Positions 35,127 through 44,755 of a stretch of 64,000 nucleotides of DNA are shown in pieces; positions within the stretch are counted from its first letter, which is position 1; the number at the start of each line of letters is the position of its first letter. Source of the stretch: Lentisphaerota bacterium. GTDB lineage: Bacteria; Verrucomicrobiota; Lentisphaeria; Oligosphaerales; JABHEG01. The notes below the pieces were generated by a model, which was given only the letters and a program-made list of their open reading frames with translations, was not told the DNA's origin and searched no databases. The position numbers and the translations under genes are program-made. The stretch lies in the NCBI GenBank assembly GCA_018676675.1, contig JABHEG010000137.1, forward strand, positions 22,227 to 86,226. Reading direction: 5' to 3'.

Positions 35127-35205
35127 CAGGTCTACCGGGGACCAGGTCAGCTGTCTCCCCCCGAAGACCGCCTGCTCAGCCCCGCGCACGGAGAGTGAGG
35201 CGTTT

Positions 35206-36630
35206 GTGGAAGCGGAAGTACGACCAACACACCACCTTCAGGCTCTCGCGCCTGAGGGTTCCAGGAGGGTGGCTCCTTTCGAGCCGCGCACTCTCGTGGC
35301 CCTGTTCCTACTGTTGGCTGCGGTCGGGAACACCGCCCCGCCAAGCCGAAACCACGTGGCAAACGACTTCGACGGTCAGTCGGGCCTCTCCCTGCTGGGA
35401 TGGCGTGTCCAGGCAACGCCCGCCCAGAGCGAGTGGTCAATCAAAGACGGTCATCTTGAAATGCTCGGGCACCGCAGCCCCTACAAAGGGGGATCCATCG
35501 CCAAGACCATCCCCCTGTTCGAGCGTGGCGTGCTTGAGTTTGATGCGCAGTTCGCGACTGCCGGACGCACCGACTACCAACATTTCTCACTCGGCTTTCG
35601 GCTCTACGGTCACATGACCGCCTTCAAGAACTACGGGACCCACGCCTGGCTGCAGTACCGTCCCGGGCAGAACACCTGGGCTACGGTGGCAACGGCAGTG
35701 CCGTTCGGGAAATGGGTGCATTTCAAGGTCATTTTTGATTTCCCGGCCAAACGCGTGGAGTACTACTGCGGCGATGGGGAAGACCCCGCCTTTGTCGATC
35801 CGGCTCTGGAACTCGACCTGTCCAAGGCGCCGAACGAGCTGGTGTTCTTCAATTACGGTCTGTGCAACGGGACGATCGCCAATCGCATTGACAACATCAC
35901 CTTACGCGACCAGGAGACCGGCCACGCGCACACCCCAACCCAGCGTGACGGGTTTGTGATCTTCGAGGGAATGACAGCGGATCGCTTTGACACCCGACAC
36001 CTGCTGGCGGAACACGTTGAGGACGACACCGTTGCGGTTTACCGGCTGGTAACACGGGGATCCGCCATCGCACCGCGCAACATCTTCCGCCTCCAGCACG
36101 TGCCGGGCCAGAGACGCCTGGAGGAGGCGCGTCTGATCGTCCTGGCAGATGTACCGGCAACGCCCAATGCGTGTGCCCCGGAGTACCTGTTGAACGATAT
36201 CGCCACCGCAGTGCAGGATGGCGCACATCTGCTCATCCTGGCCGGAATGTTCTCTCTGGGCAAGGGAGGGTACCAGGAAACGCCCCTGGCCAAGCTGTTC
36301 CCGATGGAGCCGCTGACCCCCTGGGATGGGCAGCGCTTCAGTACGCCTGCCCCCATGACAGGCCCATTGATGACCGCAACACCAGCGAAGCATGCCGAAC
36401 CCACCGTTCTCTGGTACCACAACATTCCTCAGCCAAGCCTGGAAGCCGACACGCTCCTGCAGGCACATGGGAAGCCAATGGCGTTGCGTTGGCCGGTTGG
36501 CAAAGGAACGGTCACCGTGTTCCTGGCGATGGCCTGTGGCGACTTCCGGGGAACCAACCAGACACCATTTTGGCAATCACCAGCCTGGCCGGAACTCCTC
36601 CGCGGCCTGGCCGGCCATCCAGCGGACTGA
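35206..36630 (+). CDS. Secreted LamG-like plus amidotransferase-like protein (paralog A)
   Basis: About 474 aa from a GTG at 35206 with GGAGAG upstream; the ORF-track ATG at 35035 overlaps the preceding gene. A signal-like stretch (TLVALFLLLAAVGNTAPPS) leads to a concanavalin/DUF1080-type beta-sandwich (about 50-240; VLEFDAQFATAGRTDYQHFS, WVHFKVIFDFPAKRVEYYCG). The second half (about 250-470) resembles a class-I glutamine-amidotransferase-like alpha/beta domain of the ThuA type (RLIVLADVPATPN, DGAHLLILAGMFSLGKGG, LWYHN, PVGKGTVTVFLAMACG) without an obvious catalytic Cys. It is paralogous to the gene at 39244, with a glycosidase-like gene between. Probably a glycan-binding accessory protein. 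Confidence 0.65.
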   Translation: MEAEVRPTHHLQALAPEGSRRVAPFEPRTLVALFLLLAAVGNTAPPSRNHVANDFDGQSGLSLLGWRVQATPAQSEWSIKDGHLEMLGHRSPYKGGSIAKTIPLFERGVLEFDAQFATAGRTDYQHFSLGFRLYGHMTAFKNYGTHAWLQYRPGQNTWATVATAVPFGKWVHFKVIFDFPAKRVEYYCGDGEDPAFVDPALELDLSKAPNELVFFNYGLCNGTIANRIDNITLRDQETGHAHTPTQRDGFVIFEGMTADRFDTRHLLAEHVEDDTVAVYRLVTRGSAIAPRNIFRLQHVPGQRRLEEARLIVLADVPATPNACAPEYLLNDIATAVQDGAHLLILAGMFSLGKGGYQETPLAKLFPMEPLTPWDGQRFSTPAPMTGPLMTATPAKHAEPTVLWYHNIPQPSLEADTLLQAHGKPMALRWPVGKGTVTVFLAMACGDFRGTNQTPFWQSPAWPELLRGLAGHPAD

Positions 36631-36644
36631 CATAGGAGATACGG

Positions 36645-39242
36645 ATGCCCACACGTACCGGATATCGCCAATTCCGAGGCACGCTCGCCGCAATCTTGAG
36701 TTGCTGGGGCCTGCACGCTGCAGTCGGACTGCGGGTGGAAAAATCGCAGACCGGAGTCACTATCGAGACGACGTACTACGTTGCGGTTCTCGCAAAGGAA
36801 AAGGGGATGACCTTCCAATCCCTGACCGACCGACGGACCAGGAGAACGATGCGCGTGCAGTACTCGGGCCTGACTGTTGCCGAGGAACGTGAACGCCCAA
36901 CCTGGACAAACGCAGCCTTTGGCCAGCCGAAGCGGCATCTGGAAGCAAGAGCCACCCCAGATTTCGAGCTCACCGGGGGGCCGAACACCGCAACGCTGGT
37001 GAGTACGTGGTCAAACGCAGCCGTTGATGTCCGGAAAGCACTCACCTTCACCGCCGGTTCAGCCGTCATCGATATGACCTGCACTGTGAAGGTCAAGCGA
37101 GCGTTGGAGGACCTCTCCTACACGCTGGACGTCAATGATACCGTCTTGAGCCGCGTTGGGCGGTTCTACCCCGGTGCCGAACGCTACACAGCCCGGATGC
37201 CGGTGGAAGCCGTCTATGCACGTGCCCCAACGTACAGCTACTGCACGGACGGTAAGGCCGGCGTGGGACTGCTGGCTTCCGGACGCGACGATATCGAGAC
37301 CGTGGCTCACATGACCTACACGCCGTCGTTGCGCAGAACGCACCTTGCGGCATACACCCGACCCCTCCGTTGGGACACAACTCCACATGAGGTAAAGCTC
37401 AACGTCGGGATCATCGTCGGCCTCCCTGCGGACGACGTCGCGGCCCTCCATCGAGCCCGGAATCCCGCCCTCCCAGCCGTTCAGGTCACGAAATTCAACG
37501 TGACTCACCTCATCCAGAGGACCGACGAAGAGGGGCAGGCGACAGTCGAGCTCACAAACCACACCCCTGCCGCCCAACCAGTCACGCTTGGCGCGCGAAT
37601 TACTGGCGGGATCACGGCGACGCGGGGCCTGAAGACGCGGGCCTACCAGATTCCCGCCAACAGCAGCCTGCAAGTCCCTCTCACCTGGCCCAATGAACAG
37701 GAGTACGGCTTCGAACTGCTCGTGGACGTCCACTCCGCCGATGGCACACTCCTGGACAGTGCCCGGGAGTATTTCGCGGTTGCAGACCATTTCGTCAAGG
37801 TGGCGCAGACGACCGTTTGGAACGCCGGCTGGATGCGCTACGACTGGTTGACTCCGGCGATGGTGCGCAAGGCCAAAGAGAGCTATGTCGGCATCATCGA
37901 GTACTACTGCTGGGCCCCGGATCAAGTCTTTGACCTGACCCCGGATACGGAGACCTGGGAGCCACACACGGAATCACAGGGCGCCTACAGGACCGAACTG
38001 AGCCGGACGTTCTTGCGTGGGGTTGTGGATTCGGCCCACGCCAACGGAATGCGAGTCCTGGCGATGGATACCGGCTTCGCCAGCCTTCCGGGCGCACTCG
38101 ATCACCCCAAACGCGTCAAATACACCCGCGACGGCCAGATATACCTCTACAACGGCAACATCCACAACGGCAAGCGATTCAATGCCGTGGGTGCCTATGT
38201 GCACGAACCTGAGCTGACAAAGGCCTGGGCCGAAGAGATGTGCGCGTCGGTCGACATGTTCGGCTGGGACGGGGTGCGCTTCGACTGGAACTTCATCCCC
38301 GTGGCCCCCCAGGATCCGCTTCACATGGCAGGGAAGGACAAGGAGGAGAACATCTACGCCCGAGCCAACCGACAGGCGTGGTACACCTGGGATGGACGTT
38401 CCGCCCACGACCTGTTCCCCAACCCCGACCAAACCGGTGCAGAGCTCTGCCGCATCTACCGGCAGACGGTGGCCGAGAAGTACCCCGACTTCATCTATAA
38501 CGTGAACTACTCGGTCAACCACGGGCTTTTCGACAAGTACCCCGAGTACTCGGCCGTAAACACGAAGGACTCAGGCATCCTCATGGAGAGCCTGCTCAAC
38601 ACCTACAGCACCTACCCAACCTGGCAGGCGTGGGCCAAGGTGTTAACTGACGCGTTGAGCGTGATTAGACCGCAAGGAGCACAACCCTTCGTTGGCTGGA
38701 TGCGGGGCTATGCTCCGGGCGGCATCGCCCACCGCAATATGCAGTACATCATGATGGCTTCCGGATTCCGCTGGTACGGATCTTACGGGGCCCGCCACTC
38801 GCTTGACGACACCTACAAGCGGTTCCGCCACGCGACGCGCTTTGCCGAGTTCTTCTACGATCCTGACTTCAACCGGATCAAGGCCCCCGAAACGCGGGTC
38901 GAGGTAACGGGCGGAGGATCGGACCGCGTGCTGTGGAGACCATTCGTGTTCGAACGGACGCGCACCAAGCACCGCGAACTCCTGGTGCATCTGCTCAATC
39001 TCCCGCAAGATGACCACATTATCATGCATCACGACACCCCGGCGGCGAAACAGGACTTGGTGGTCACGGCCAAGTGGGAATCGACCTCCCTCCCGACCTC
39101 CTGCTGGTTACTTACACCGGATCCACACCCCCAAGCGACACGACTCACCTGGGCCAGGAAGCCTGACGGCACGGTTGCGATCCGCATCCCCGAACTGGTT
39201 TCTTTGGGAAGCGTGGTGCTGGTTGGTGAAGGGGGACAGTGA
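36645..39242 (+). CDS. Secreted glycoside-hydrolase-like protein
   Basis: About 865 aa; the ATG follows AGGAGAT by 7 bases and lies 14 bases after paralog A. A short signal-like start precedes a beta-rich domain (about 30-260), an immunoglobulin-like part (about 290-370; ATVELTNHTPAAQPVTLGAR) and a TIM-barrel-like region (about 385-750) with WMRYDWLTPAMVRKAK, MRVLAMDTGFASLPGALDH and FGWDGVRFDWNFIP. The Asp residues in the last motif are where retaining glycosidases of the GH31/GH36/GH66 type carry acids. A C-terminal beta domain ends the protein. No exact GH family can be assigned; a GH66-like barrel is one option. The next gene follows after a single base, so it is tightly coupled. Confidence 0.65.
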   Translation: MPTRTGYRQFRGTLAAILSCWGLHAAVGLRVEKSQTGVTIETTYYVAVLAKEKGMTFQSLTDRRTRRTMRVQYSGLTVAEERERPTWTNAAFGQPKRHLEARATPDFELTGGPNTATLVSTWSNAAVDVRKALTFTAGSAVIDMTCTVKVKRALEDLSYTLDVNDTVLSRVGRFYPGAERYTARMPVEAVYARAPTYSYCTDGKAGVGLLASGRDDIETVAHMTYTPSLRRTHLAAYTRPLRWDTTPHEVKLNVGIIVGLPADDVAALHRARNPALPAVQVTKFNVTHLIQRTDEEGQATVELTNHTPAAQPVTLGARITGGITATRGLKTRAYQIPANSSLQVPLTWPNEQEYGFELLVDVHSADGTLLDSAREYFAVADHFVKVAQTTVWNAGWMRYDWLTPAMVRKAKESYVGIIEYYCWAPDQVFDLTPDTETWEPHTESQGAYRTELSRTFLRGVVDSAHANGMRVLAMDTGFASLPGALDHPKRVKYTRDGQIYLYNGNIHNGKRFNAVGAYVHEPELTKAWAEEMCASVDMFGWDGVRFDWNFIPVAPQDPLHMAGKDKEENIYARANRQAWYTWDGRSAHDLFPNPDQTGAELCRIYRQTVAEKYPDFIYNVNYSVNHGLFDKYPEYSAVNTKDSGILMESLLNTYSTYPTWQAWAKVLTDALSVIRPQGAQPFVGWMRGYAPGGIAHRNMQYIMMASGFRWYGSYGARHSLDDTYKRFRHATRFAEFFYDPDFNRIKAPETRVEVTGGGSDRVLWRPFVFERTRTKHRELLVHLLNLPQDDHIIMHHDTPAAKQDLVVTAKWESTSLPTSCWLLTPDPHPQATRLTWARKPDGTVAIRIPELVSLGSVVLVGEGGQ

Positions 39243-39243
39243 C

Positions 39244-40683
39244 ATGGTGACGCTTGCCACAGACGTCTGTAGCAACCCGGCCGCAGCCGGGCTCTCCACG
39301 CAAAGCCGGCCATACAGCATTCTCCGCCTCATGGCCATTGTACTGGTTGCACCGTTGGCCCTGCGCGCAGCAGACGAGACGGTGTTCACTGCCGACTTCT
39401 CAGGGACGAAACCACTCGAGCAAGATGGGTGGGAACAGGTCACCACTCCCGCCCAGAGCCACTACGAGGCCCGGGAAGGAGTCCTCAGGGTCACCTGCAG
39501 ACAGAACCCCCACCACGACGGTTTCATCCGCAGGCGTATCCCCATCGTCAAGCGTGGTTCACTTGAGTTTGACGCCAACATCGCGATGGAACAAGCGGGC
39601 AACAAGCTGGGGGTGGCGCTCACCGTGAGTATCTACAACATCGGCACGTGGTTCCATGATTACTGCAAAGACTGGCGCAGGTACTTCCCCGGCGGTCCGA
39701 ACCAGCGCCTCCCGGGTTTCAGTACCGAGCCGGTAGGGCACCAGCGCCTGACGCCCGTAAAGCTGGGGGAATGGAGTCACTACCGAATCCTCTTTGACCA
39801 CGATGCCGGAACCGTTGAGTACTACTGCAACGACATGCGGGATCCTGTACACATCGACTATGACGTGCCGATTCTCGGGCGCGAGGAGTACGAAGGAGGA
39901 ACGCTCCGCATCGGCAGTATGGGGCTGACCAAAGGGCCCGTTGTGTACGGCATACGGAACGTTGTCCTCAAACAGACCACGCCGGATTCGGAGAGCAACT
40001 CCCCGCGGGAAACGGTCCTGCTTTTCCACGGAATGAGCTCGGACCAATACAACCTGGGAGGGCTGTTCACCGAAACCGTCGCCGCTGGGAAGACACGGGT
40101 CTACACGGTGCGAACCCACGGTGCTGCCATCGCCCCCCGCAACCAACTCAAGGTCGATCGACTCCCGTCTGCCGCGACCGTAGCAAAGGCCTCAGCGATC
40201 GTCCTTGTCGACATGCCCCTCAGCCCAGGGGAGTGCCTCCCCCCCCCTCTCCTTCGGCAGCTCATCGACGCCGTTCACAATGGGGCCAGGCTGGTCATCG
40301 TGGGGGGGATGTTCTCCCTCGGCAAGGGCGGGTACAGCGAGTCCGCCTTGAACCCCCTTCTGCCGATCGAGGTGGACAGTCCCTGGGGAGTCACGCGCTT
40401 CCCCGAACCACGTCCTCTCTGCTCGGAGGCCGGCCCCCTTGGCGTCGCTCTGGAAGCACCCCACGTTCTCTGGTACCACAGCGTCAACGTGAAGGAGGGA
40501 GCCACGGTTGGCATGACGGCTGATGGGAAACCGATGTTTGTCAGCTGGCCGATTGGCGAAGGCAGCGTCAGCGTCTCTCTACCCTGTCCTGCCGGGAACG
40601 TCTGGAGCAAGGGCACGCCTGCTTTCTGGCGCACCACCACATGGCGCCAATGGCTTGAAAGCAAGATATTGGAGGGGAGATAG
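39244..40683 (+). CDS. Secreted LamG-like plus amidotransferase-like protein (paralog B)
   Basis: About 479 aa from the ATG at 39244, which follows AGGGGGA and lies one base after the glycosidase-like stop. A signal peptide (LMAIVLVAPLALRAADET) precedes a beta-sandwich domain (about 45-245; SLEFDANIAMEQAGNKLG, WSHYRILFDHDAGTVEYYCN) and an alpha/beta domain (about 255-470; AIVLVDMPLSPGECLP, NGARLVIVGGMFSLGKGGYS, VLWYHSVNV, WPIGEGSVSVSLP). The GGMFSLGKGGY and LWYH blocks match paralog A. The two flank one glycosidase-like protein, which suggests a three-gene secreted unit. No catalytic triad was identified. Confidence 0.65.
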   Translation: MVTLATDVCSNPAAAGLSTQSRPYSILRLMAIVLVAPLALRAADETVFTADFSGTKPLEQDGWEQVTTPAQSHYEAREGVLRVTCRQNPHHDGFIRRRIPIVKRGSLEFDANIAMEQAGNKLGVALTVSIYNIGTWFHDYCKDWRRYFPGGPNQRLPGFSTEPVGHQRLTPVKLGEWSHYRILFDHDAGTVEYYCNDMRDPVHIDYDVPILGREEYEGGTLRIGSMGLTKGPVVYGIRNVVLKQTTPDSESNSPRETVLLFHGMSSDQYNLGGLFTETVAAGKTRVYTVRTHGAAIAPRNQLKVDRLPSAATVAKASAIVLVDMPLSPGECLPPPLLRQLIDAVHNGARLVIVGGMFSLGKGGYSESALNPLLPIEVDSPWGVTRFPEPRPLCSEAGPLGVALEAPHVLWYHSVNVKEGATVGMTADGKPMFVSWPIGEGSVSVSLPCPAGNVWSKGTPAFWRTTTWRQWLESKILEGR

Positions 40684-40809
40684 GGTATTCGGGATTGGTC
40701 ATTCGTTGTTCGGGGGGAGGCCGAAAGCTCTCTCGATTCTCCGGATTCCTGCCCCCTCGAATCCCCGGATCACCGAATCGCCAATCGCCAGTCGCCAATC
40801 CAGCATCCC
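40684..40809 (+). repeat. Gap between convergent genes with short degenerate repeats
   Basis: The gap separates the rightward paralog B from the leftward sulfatase. It contains imperfect repetitions such as ccgaatcgccaatcgccagtcgccaatcc and gattctccggattcc. Similar simple repeats occur at 44756-44783. No gene is present and no clean terminator hairpin was picked out. Confidence 0.4.
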
Positions 40810-42213
40810 CTACGCCTTTAGACCTTCCAGCAGCTGAGCTCGAGTCCAGCCGTTCAGGATTGGGTCCCCGGTCTCTTCCATCCATTCAACCAAGCGGCTC
40901 CGCAGACGTTGGAGTTGCTCGACGTCGTCCGGCAGCTGGGCAAGATTGCGTAGTTCGCCGGGATCGTCCTGAAGATCGTAGAGCTCATCTTCAGCGGTTG
41001 GATTCCAGATGTATTTCCAGCGCTGATCCCGCACCATGCGTTGACTGTAGAGCCCAAACTGCGCCCCATGGTAGGCGCTGAAGATGTCCTCACGCCCGGT
41101 ATCGTCGCCTCTGACAAGAGGCCGCACGCTCTGCCCCTGAAACGCATCCGGGACAGGAATACCAGCGATGTCACAGAGCGTCGCAGCCAGATCCAGCGCG
41201 TGGGTCACAAAGCTGCGGCATACGGCCCCCGGTGTCGCCTCTCCGGGCCACCGGACAATGAGCGGGACTCTAACGATGTCATCGTACATCACGTAGTGCT
41301 TATCAATCATGCCATGAGCGCCACACATATCCCCATGGTCAGAGGTGTAGACAACGACGGTGTTCTGACTCAGGCCGTGGGCCTCCAACGCGTCGAGCAC
41401 GCGCCCAACCTGCTGGTCAATCAGCGAGATCTCTCCCAGGTAACGCCCCACAACCGGAGCCCACTGGTCCCAGGTCCAGTCGTCGATCCGCCAAGTCCGT
41501 CGCTGTTGGCGCTGAATGTAAGGCTTGCCCTGAAGAGAGTCCGGGAAACTCGGCCAGGGAGGAATGCTCTCGGGCGCGTACATCTCAGCGAATGGCGATG
41601 GGACCATGTTGGGCAAGTGCGGCTCGGACGGCGTCCACATCATGAAGAAAGGGCTGTCGCCCTGAGAGAGCTTCCCGAGCGACTCGATCGTCCGGTCGGC
41701 GCCCCAGGCCAAGCGTGACGCGGCGGCGGGTATGGCTGAATCAGTTGCCCCAAACCAGTTGCCGGCCATGGTCCTGGGCGCATAGCCCTGCTCTTCCCGC
41801 CAGCCCCAGTAGTCGCCCTCCGGGACAGAGATGCTGAAGCCATACTCCTCCGGACCGTGGTCGTGATCGACATGCCACTTCCCAACGTGCCCGAGCTGGT
41901 ACCCGGAATCGGCGAGCAACCGAGTCACTGCGGGGCGCCCAAAAGGTGCGGGACGGCCCGCTTCAGTACCCGTGTTGGCCAGCACACCATGCTGGAAGGA
42001 CCACTGTCCGTAGACGAGGCAATTGCGGGCCGGAACGCAGAGAGGGATCGGAGTGTAGGCATGCTCGAAGTTGGTGCCCGAAGCCGCCAAGCCGTCCAGG
42101 TGCGGGGTCCGCAGGAGAGGATGTCCATTCGCACCGAGACAGTCGGCCCGATGCTGGTCCACAAGGATCAGCAGAATGTTGGGACGGGCATCGTTCACCG
42201 ACCGATCACTCAT
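40810..42213 (-). CDS. Sulfatase (formylglycine-dependent type)
   Basis: About 467 aa, full length for the family. The N-terminus RPNILLILVDQHRADCLGAN carries the metal Asp motif, and the signature LCVPARNCL is a C-x-P-A-R formylglycine site. GKWHVDHDHGPEEYGF, TSDHGDMCGAHG and the C-terminal YDLQDDPGELRNLA are standard. No signal peptide is visible. The start overlaps the end of the upstream oxidoreductase gene by 8 bases (both read from the - strand), so the two are coupled. Together with the second sulfatase-like gene and the sugar isomerase-like gene it forms a leftward catabolic set. Substrate is unknown. Confidence 0.92.
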   Translation of the reverse strand: MSDRSVNDARPNILLILVDQHRADCLGANGHPLLRTPHLDGLAASGTNFEHAYTPIPLCVPARNCLVYGQWSFQHGVLANTGTEAGRPAPFGRPAVTRLLADSGYQLGHVGKWHVDHDHGPEEYGFSISVPEGDYWGWREEQGYAPRTMAGNWFGATDSAIPAAASRLAWGADRTIESLGKLSQGDSPFFMMWTPSEPHLPNMVPSPFAEMYAPESIPPWPSFPDSLQGKPYIQRQQRRTWRIDDWTWDQWAPVVGRYLGEISLIDQQVGRVLDALEAHGLSQNTVVVYTSDHGDMCGAHGMIDKHYVMYDDIVRVPLIVRWPGEATPGAVCRSFVTHALDLAATLCDIAGIPVPDAFQGQSVRPLVRGDDTGREDIFSAYHGAQFGLYSQRMVRDQRWKYIWNPTAEDELYDLQDDPGELRNLAQLPDDVEQLQRLRSRLVEWMEETGDPILNGWTRAQLLEGLKA

Positions 42214-43204
42214 CTACCTGCACGATGGATTCCGTTTCGATGGAGCGAATCGCCGCGTCCAGGACCTTCTGCGCCGCCAGGCCCTGTTCGCCGGAGCCAT
42301 TGATCTCTGCGGGCGACACACCGTTGGAGACCTGCTCGATGAACGTGTGCAACCGGCAGGAGAACGTGTCGTGGAAGTCCCGGTAGCCACCAAAAACAGG
42401 GTTTGTGTATTGCCGTTTGACCAAGTCACCGGCAGGATAGAGGGTGACGTTCCGCCACATGTCGTCCAGCACGAAGCGTCCCTTCAAACCAGCGACTTCA
42501 CACCGTTCCATCGGGTGTCCGCGGGCCATGTCGTAGCTGGCGGTCAGATGTCCCACCGCTCCACTTGCGAAGCGAACATTCAGCGCCATCGTGGACCAGA
42601 TGCTCCGCCCGGGGGCGGTCATCGCGAAGCACTGAACAGCCTCGATATCGCCACCGAAATGGCGCATGATGTCCACCGAGTGTGGGTTCAGGGCCTTGAT
42701 CATGTAATAGGGCGAGCTCTCGTTCGGGTTGCAGATCCACATCGCCATGTTGATGAACAACTGATGACCGATCAACCCCTCGTCCATCCATTCCCTGGCA
42801 AGCATCGCCGCCGGAGTAAAGCGGTGGTTGAGGTCAATGCCGAAACACCGATCATGCTTCCTGGCGCACGCAACCATCTCCTCGGCTTCCGGGATGGTGT
42901 TGCAGATCGGCTTCTCGCAGAGAACGTGGCAGTTAGCCTCAAGCGCCTGGATCGTTGGCTCGTGATGGTCACTTCCGTACTCAAAGCCGCCAGTGGCAAC
43001 ACTGCACACGTCCGGTTGAATCGCCGCCAGCATGGATGGAACATCGTGGAATGCCGGAACGCTCAGACGTGCAGAAGCTGCACCAGCCCGGTCACGGCGG
43101 ATGTCGCAGACGGCAACCAAGTCTGCCAGCTCATCCGCCAGGTAGATGTCGGCATGACGGTTCCCGATTGGGCCACAACCAATCACGGCCACTCGAAGAG
43201 GCAT
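42206..43204 (-). CDS. Gfo/Idh/MocA-family NAD(P)-dependent oxidoreductase
   Basis: About 332 aa; the ATG follows AGGAGAAAACG. The Rossmann start LRVAVIGCGPIGNRHADIY gives the nucleotide-binding GxGxxG pattern. HVLCEKPICNTIPEAEE contains the conserved EKP Lys, and FGIDLNHRFTPAA and YYMIKALNPHSVDIMRHFGG match the C-terminal sugar-binding domain, with a His-x3-Asp pair typical of the active site. The family oxidises or reduces sugars, inositols or sugar acids. It is coupled to the sulfatase that follows it, consistent with processing of a desulfated sugar (inference). Confidence 0.92.
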   Translation of the reverse strand: MPLRVAVIGCGPIGNRHADIYLADELADLVAVCDIRRDRAGAASARLSVPAFHDVPSMLAAIQPDVCSVATGGFEYGSDHHEPTIQALEANCHVLCEKPICNTIPEAEEMVACARKHDRCFGIDLNHRFTPAAMLAREWMDEGLIGHQLFINMAMWICNPNESSPYYMIKALNPHSVDIMRHFGGDIEAVQCFAMTAPGRSIWSTMALNVRFASGAVGHLTASYDMARGHPMERCEVAGLKGRFVLDDMWRNVTLYPAGDLVKRQYTNPVFGGYRDFHDTFSCRLHTFIEQVSNGVSPAEINGSGEQGLAAQKVLDAAIRSIETESIVQVDE

Positions 43205-43310
43205 CGTTTTCTCCTGAAATCACTGGGGAGTGCGTCCTTAGGAGGGCACGCCCACACATCCCGAAAGCTCTTCGTCCGGGAGCTTGCCCTACTGACAGCT
43301 GACAGATCTC

Positions 43311-44735
43311 TTACCTTGCCCGGGCCTGCAGTTTGGCGGCCTGTTCGGGGTCGCCGATGTGCATCGTGTCGTAGGCTTCCTGGCTCGATTTGAAACCGCG
43401 TTCGCCGATCTCATCATGACCATGCCAGGCCCCCTGCGTGAGCATCGGGTTCGTGCGCCCCTCTTCCTTCTCACGCTTCGCGATGAAGTCCTCCATTCGC
43501 TTCGTCAAGTACGCCACCACCTCCGGTTCCTTGTCGGCCAGATTGTTGTTCTCATCAGGATCAGCCAACAGGTTATAGAGCTCGACCGGCGGCTTGAAGT
43601 GGAAGTCCGGCTCCAACGCCCGAATCAGTTTCCATTCAGGGGTGCGCCACCCGTGTTTGCGCATCCACGTACATTCAGTGATGTAGAACTCAGTGTCGAA
43701 GTTCTCCTTCTTGCCCTTCACCAAATCCATCAGGTCTCTACCCTCAAAAGGCATATCAGTCTTGATCGACAGCAGTTTGAGGAGAGTCGGCATCAGGTCC
43801 TTGTGCTGGTTGAAGCCCTTGACGCGACGACCTGCCGGAACCTTCTTCGGGTAACGAATGATCAACGGGACACGGAGAGTCACATCGTAGATGCCATGAT
43901 GATCGAACCAGCACTCATGGTCATAGAGGGTCTCACCATGGTCTGCATTGATGACCACGATCGTCTCTTCAAGGATGCCCAGACTCTCAAGCTCAGTGAA
44001 AATGCTCTGGATGCAGGCATCCATGTACGCAATGGCACCGTCGTACTGCGCAACCACGTAGTCTTTATCCGTAATGCCGTCAGGCATCCAGGAGAGGAAG
44101 TAGTCGCGGAAGGGGCGGAATTCCATCACCGGATCCATCGAGGGATTGTCGGCATCACACTCATCGCCGTGATAGAACATGCGCTCGTACGGCTCGGGAG
44201 GCAGGTAGGGAGAGTGCGGATCCATGTGCCTCAGGAACAGGAAAAAAGGCTCGTCCTCGTCCGCGAGGCGGGCCAGCTCTGGCAGCGTCACGTTGTTGAG
44301 GTTCTGGGCCTTCGGGCTCCGTCCCTCGGCCTTTGACCCCCAACCACCGAAGTGGAGGTAGTTCTGAAAACCACGCGCCGCCGGGTTGCCCTGAAAACCA
44401 ACCGACGTGGTGTTGTACCCTTCCTCACCCAGCACCTCTGCAAGCGTCTTCGCTTCCTCATTCATCGGCCCTCTGTGCCGCAAGGCCACACAGTTGGTAC
44501 CAAAGCAGTCCCGTCCCGTAAGCATCGAGCCATATCCGGGCGTGGTGGGTACGTGAGGACAGAAGGTATTCTCGAACAGCGTGCCGCCCTTGGCGAACCT
44601 GTCAATATGCGGCGTGGTCTGCCGATGATAGCCGTAGCAGCTCATGTGAGTGGCAAGCAGTGAATCGATCCCAATGAGCAACAGATTCGGTTGCTTCCGC
44701 TTCCGGGATCCCGCCGTCTTCTTACTCGTAGCCAT
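43311..44735 (-). CDS. Sulfatase-superfamily hydrolase without the formylglycine motif
   Basis: About 474 aa; the ATG follows AGGAGCG. The fold is clear: NLLLIGIDSLLATHMSCYGY (metal Asp), VINADHGETLYDHECWFDHH (metal Asp/His) and a C-terminal ELYNLLADPDENNNLADKEP. Where sulfatases have C/S-x-P-S-R before LTGR, this protein reads TTPGYGSMLTGR, so the modifiable Cys/Ser is Thr and the Arg is Tyr. A Thr nucleophile is used by nucleotide pyrophosphatase/phosphodiesterases of the same superfamily, so a phosphoester or phosphonate substrate is possible, or the protein is a non-catalytic relative. It lies about 100 bases upstream of the oxidoreductase on the same strand. Confidence 0.8.
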   Translation of the reverse strand: MATSKKTAGSRKRKQPNLLLIGIDSLLATHMSCYGYHRQTTPHIDRFAKGGTLFENTFCPHVPTTPGYGSMLTGRDCFGTNCVALRHRGPMNEEAKTLAEVLGEEGYNTTSVGFQGNPAARGFQNYLHFGGWGSKAEGRSPKAQNLNNVTLPELARLADEDEPFFLFLRHMDPHSPYLPPEPYERMFYHGDECDADNPSMDPVMEFRPFRDYFLSWMPDGITDKDYVVAQYDGAIAYMDACIQSIFTELESLGILEETIVVINADHGETLYDHECWFDHHGIYDVTLRVPLIIRYPKKVPAGRRVKGFNQHKDLMPTLLKLLSIKTDMPFEGRDLMDLVKGKKENFDTEFYITECTWMRKHGWRTPEWKLIRALEPDFHFKPPVELYNLLADPDENNNLADKEPEVVAYLTKRMEDFIAKREKEEGRTNPMLTQGAWHGHDEIGERGFKSSQEAYDTMHIGDPEQAAKLQARAR

Positions 44736-44755
44736 GCTTACGCTCCTGAGGGTTC

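Noticed and set aside
42071-43393. 440-aa ORF on the + strand
   Set aside because: Antisense to the MocA-type oxidoreductase and the sulfatase start, both well supported.
43359-44336. 325-aa ORF on the + strand
   Set aside because: Antisense to the sulfatase-fold gene with metal-binding motifs.
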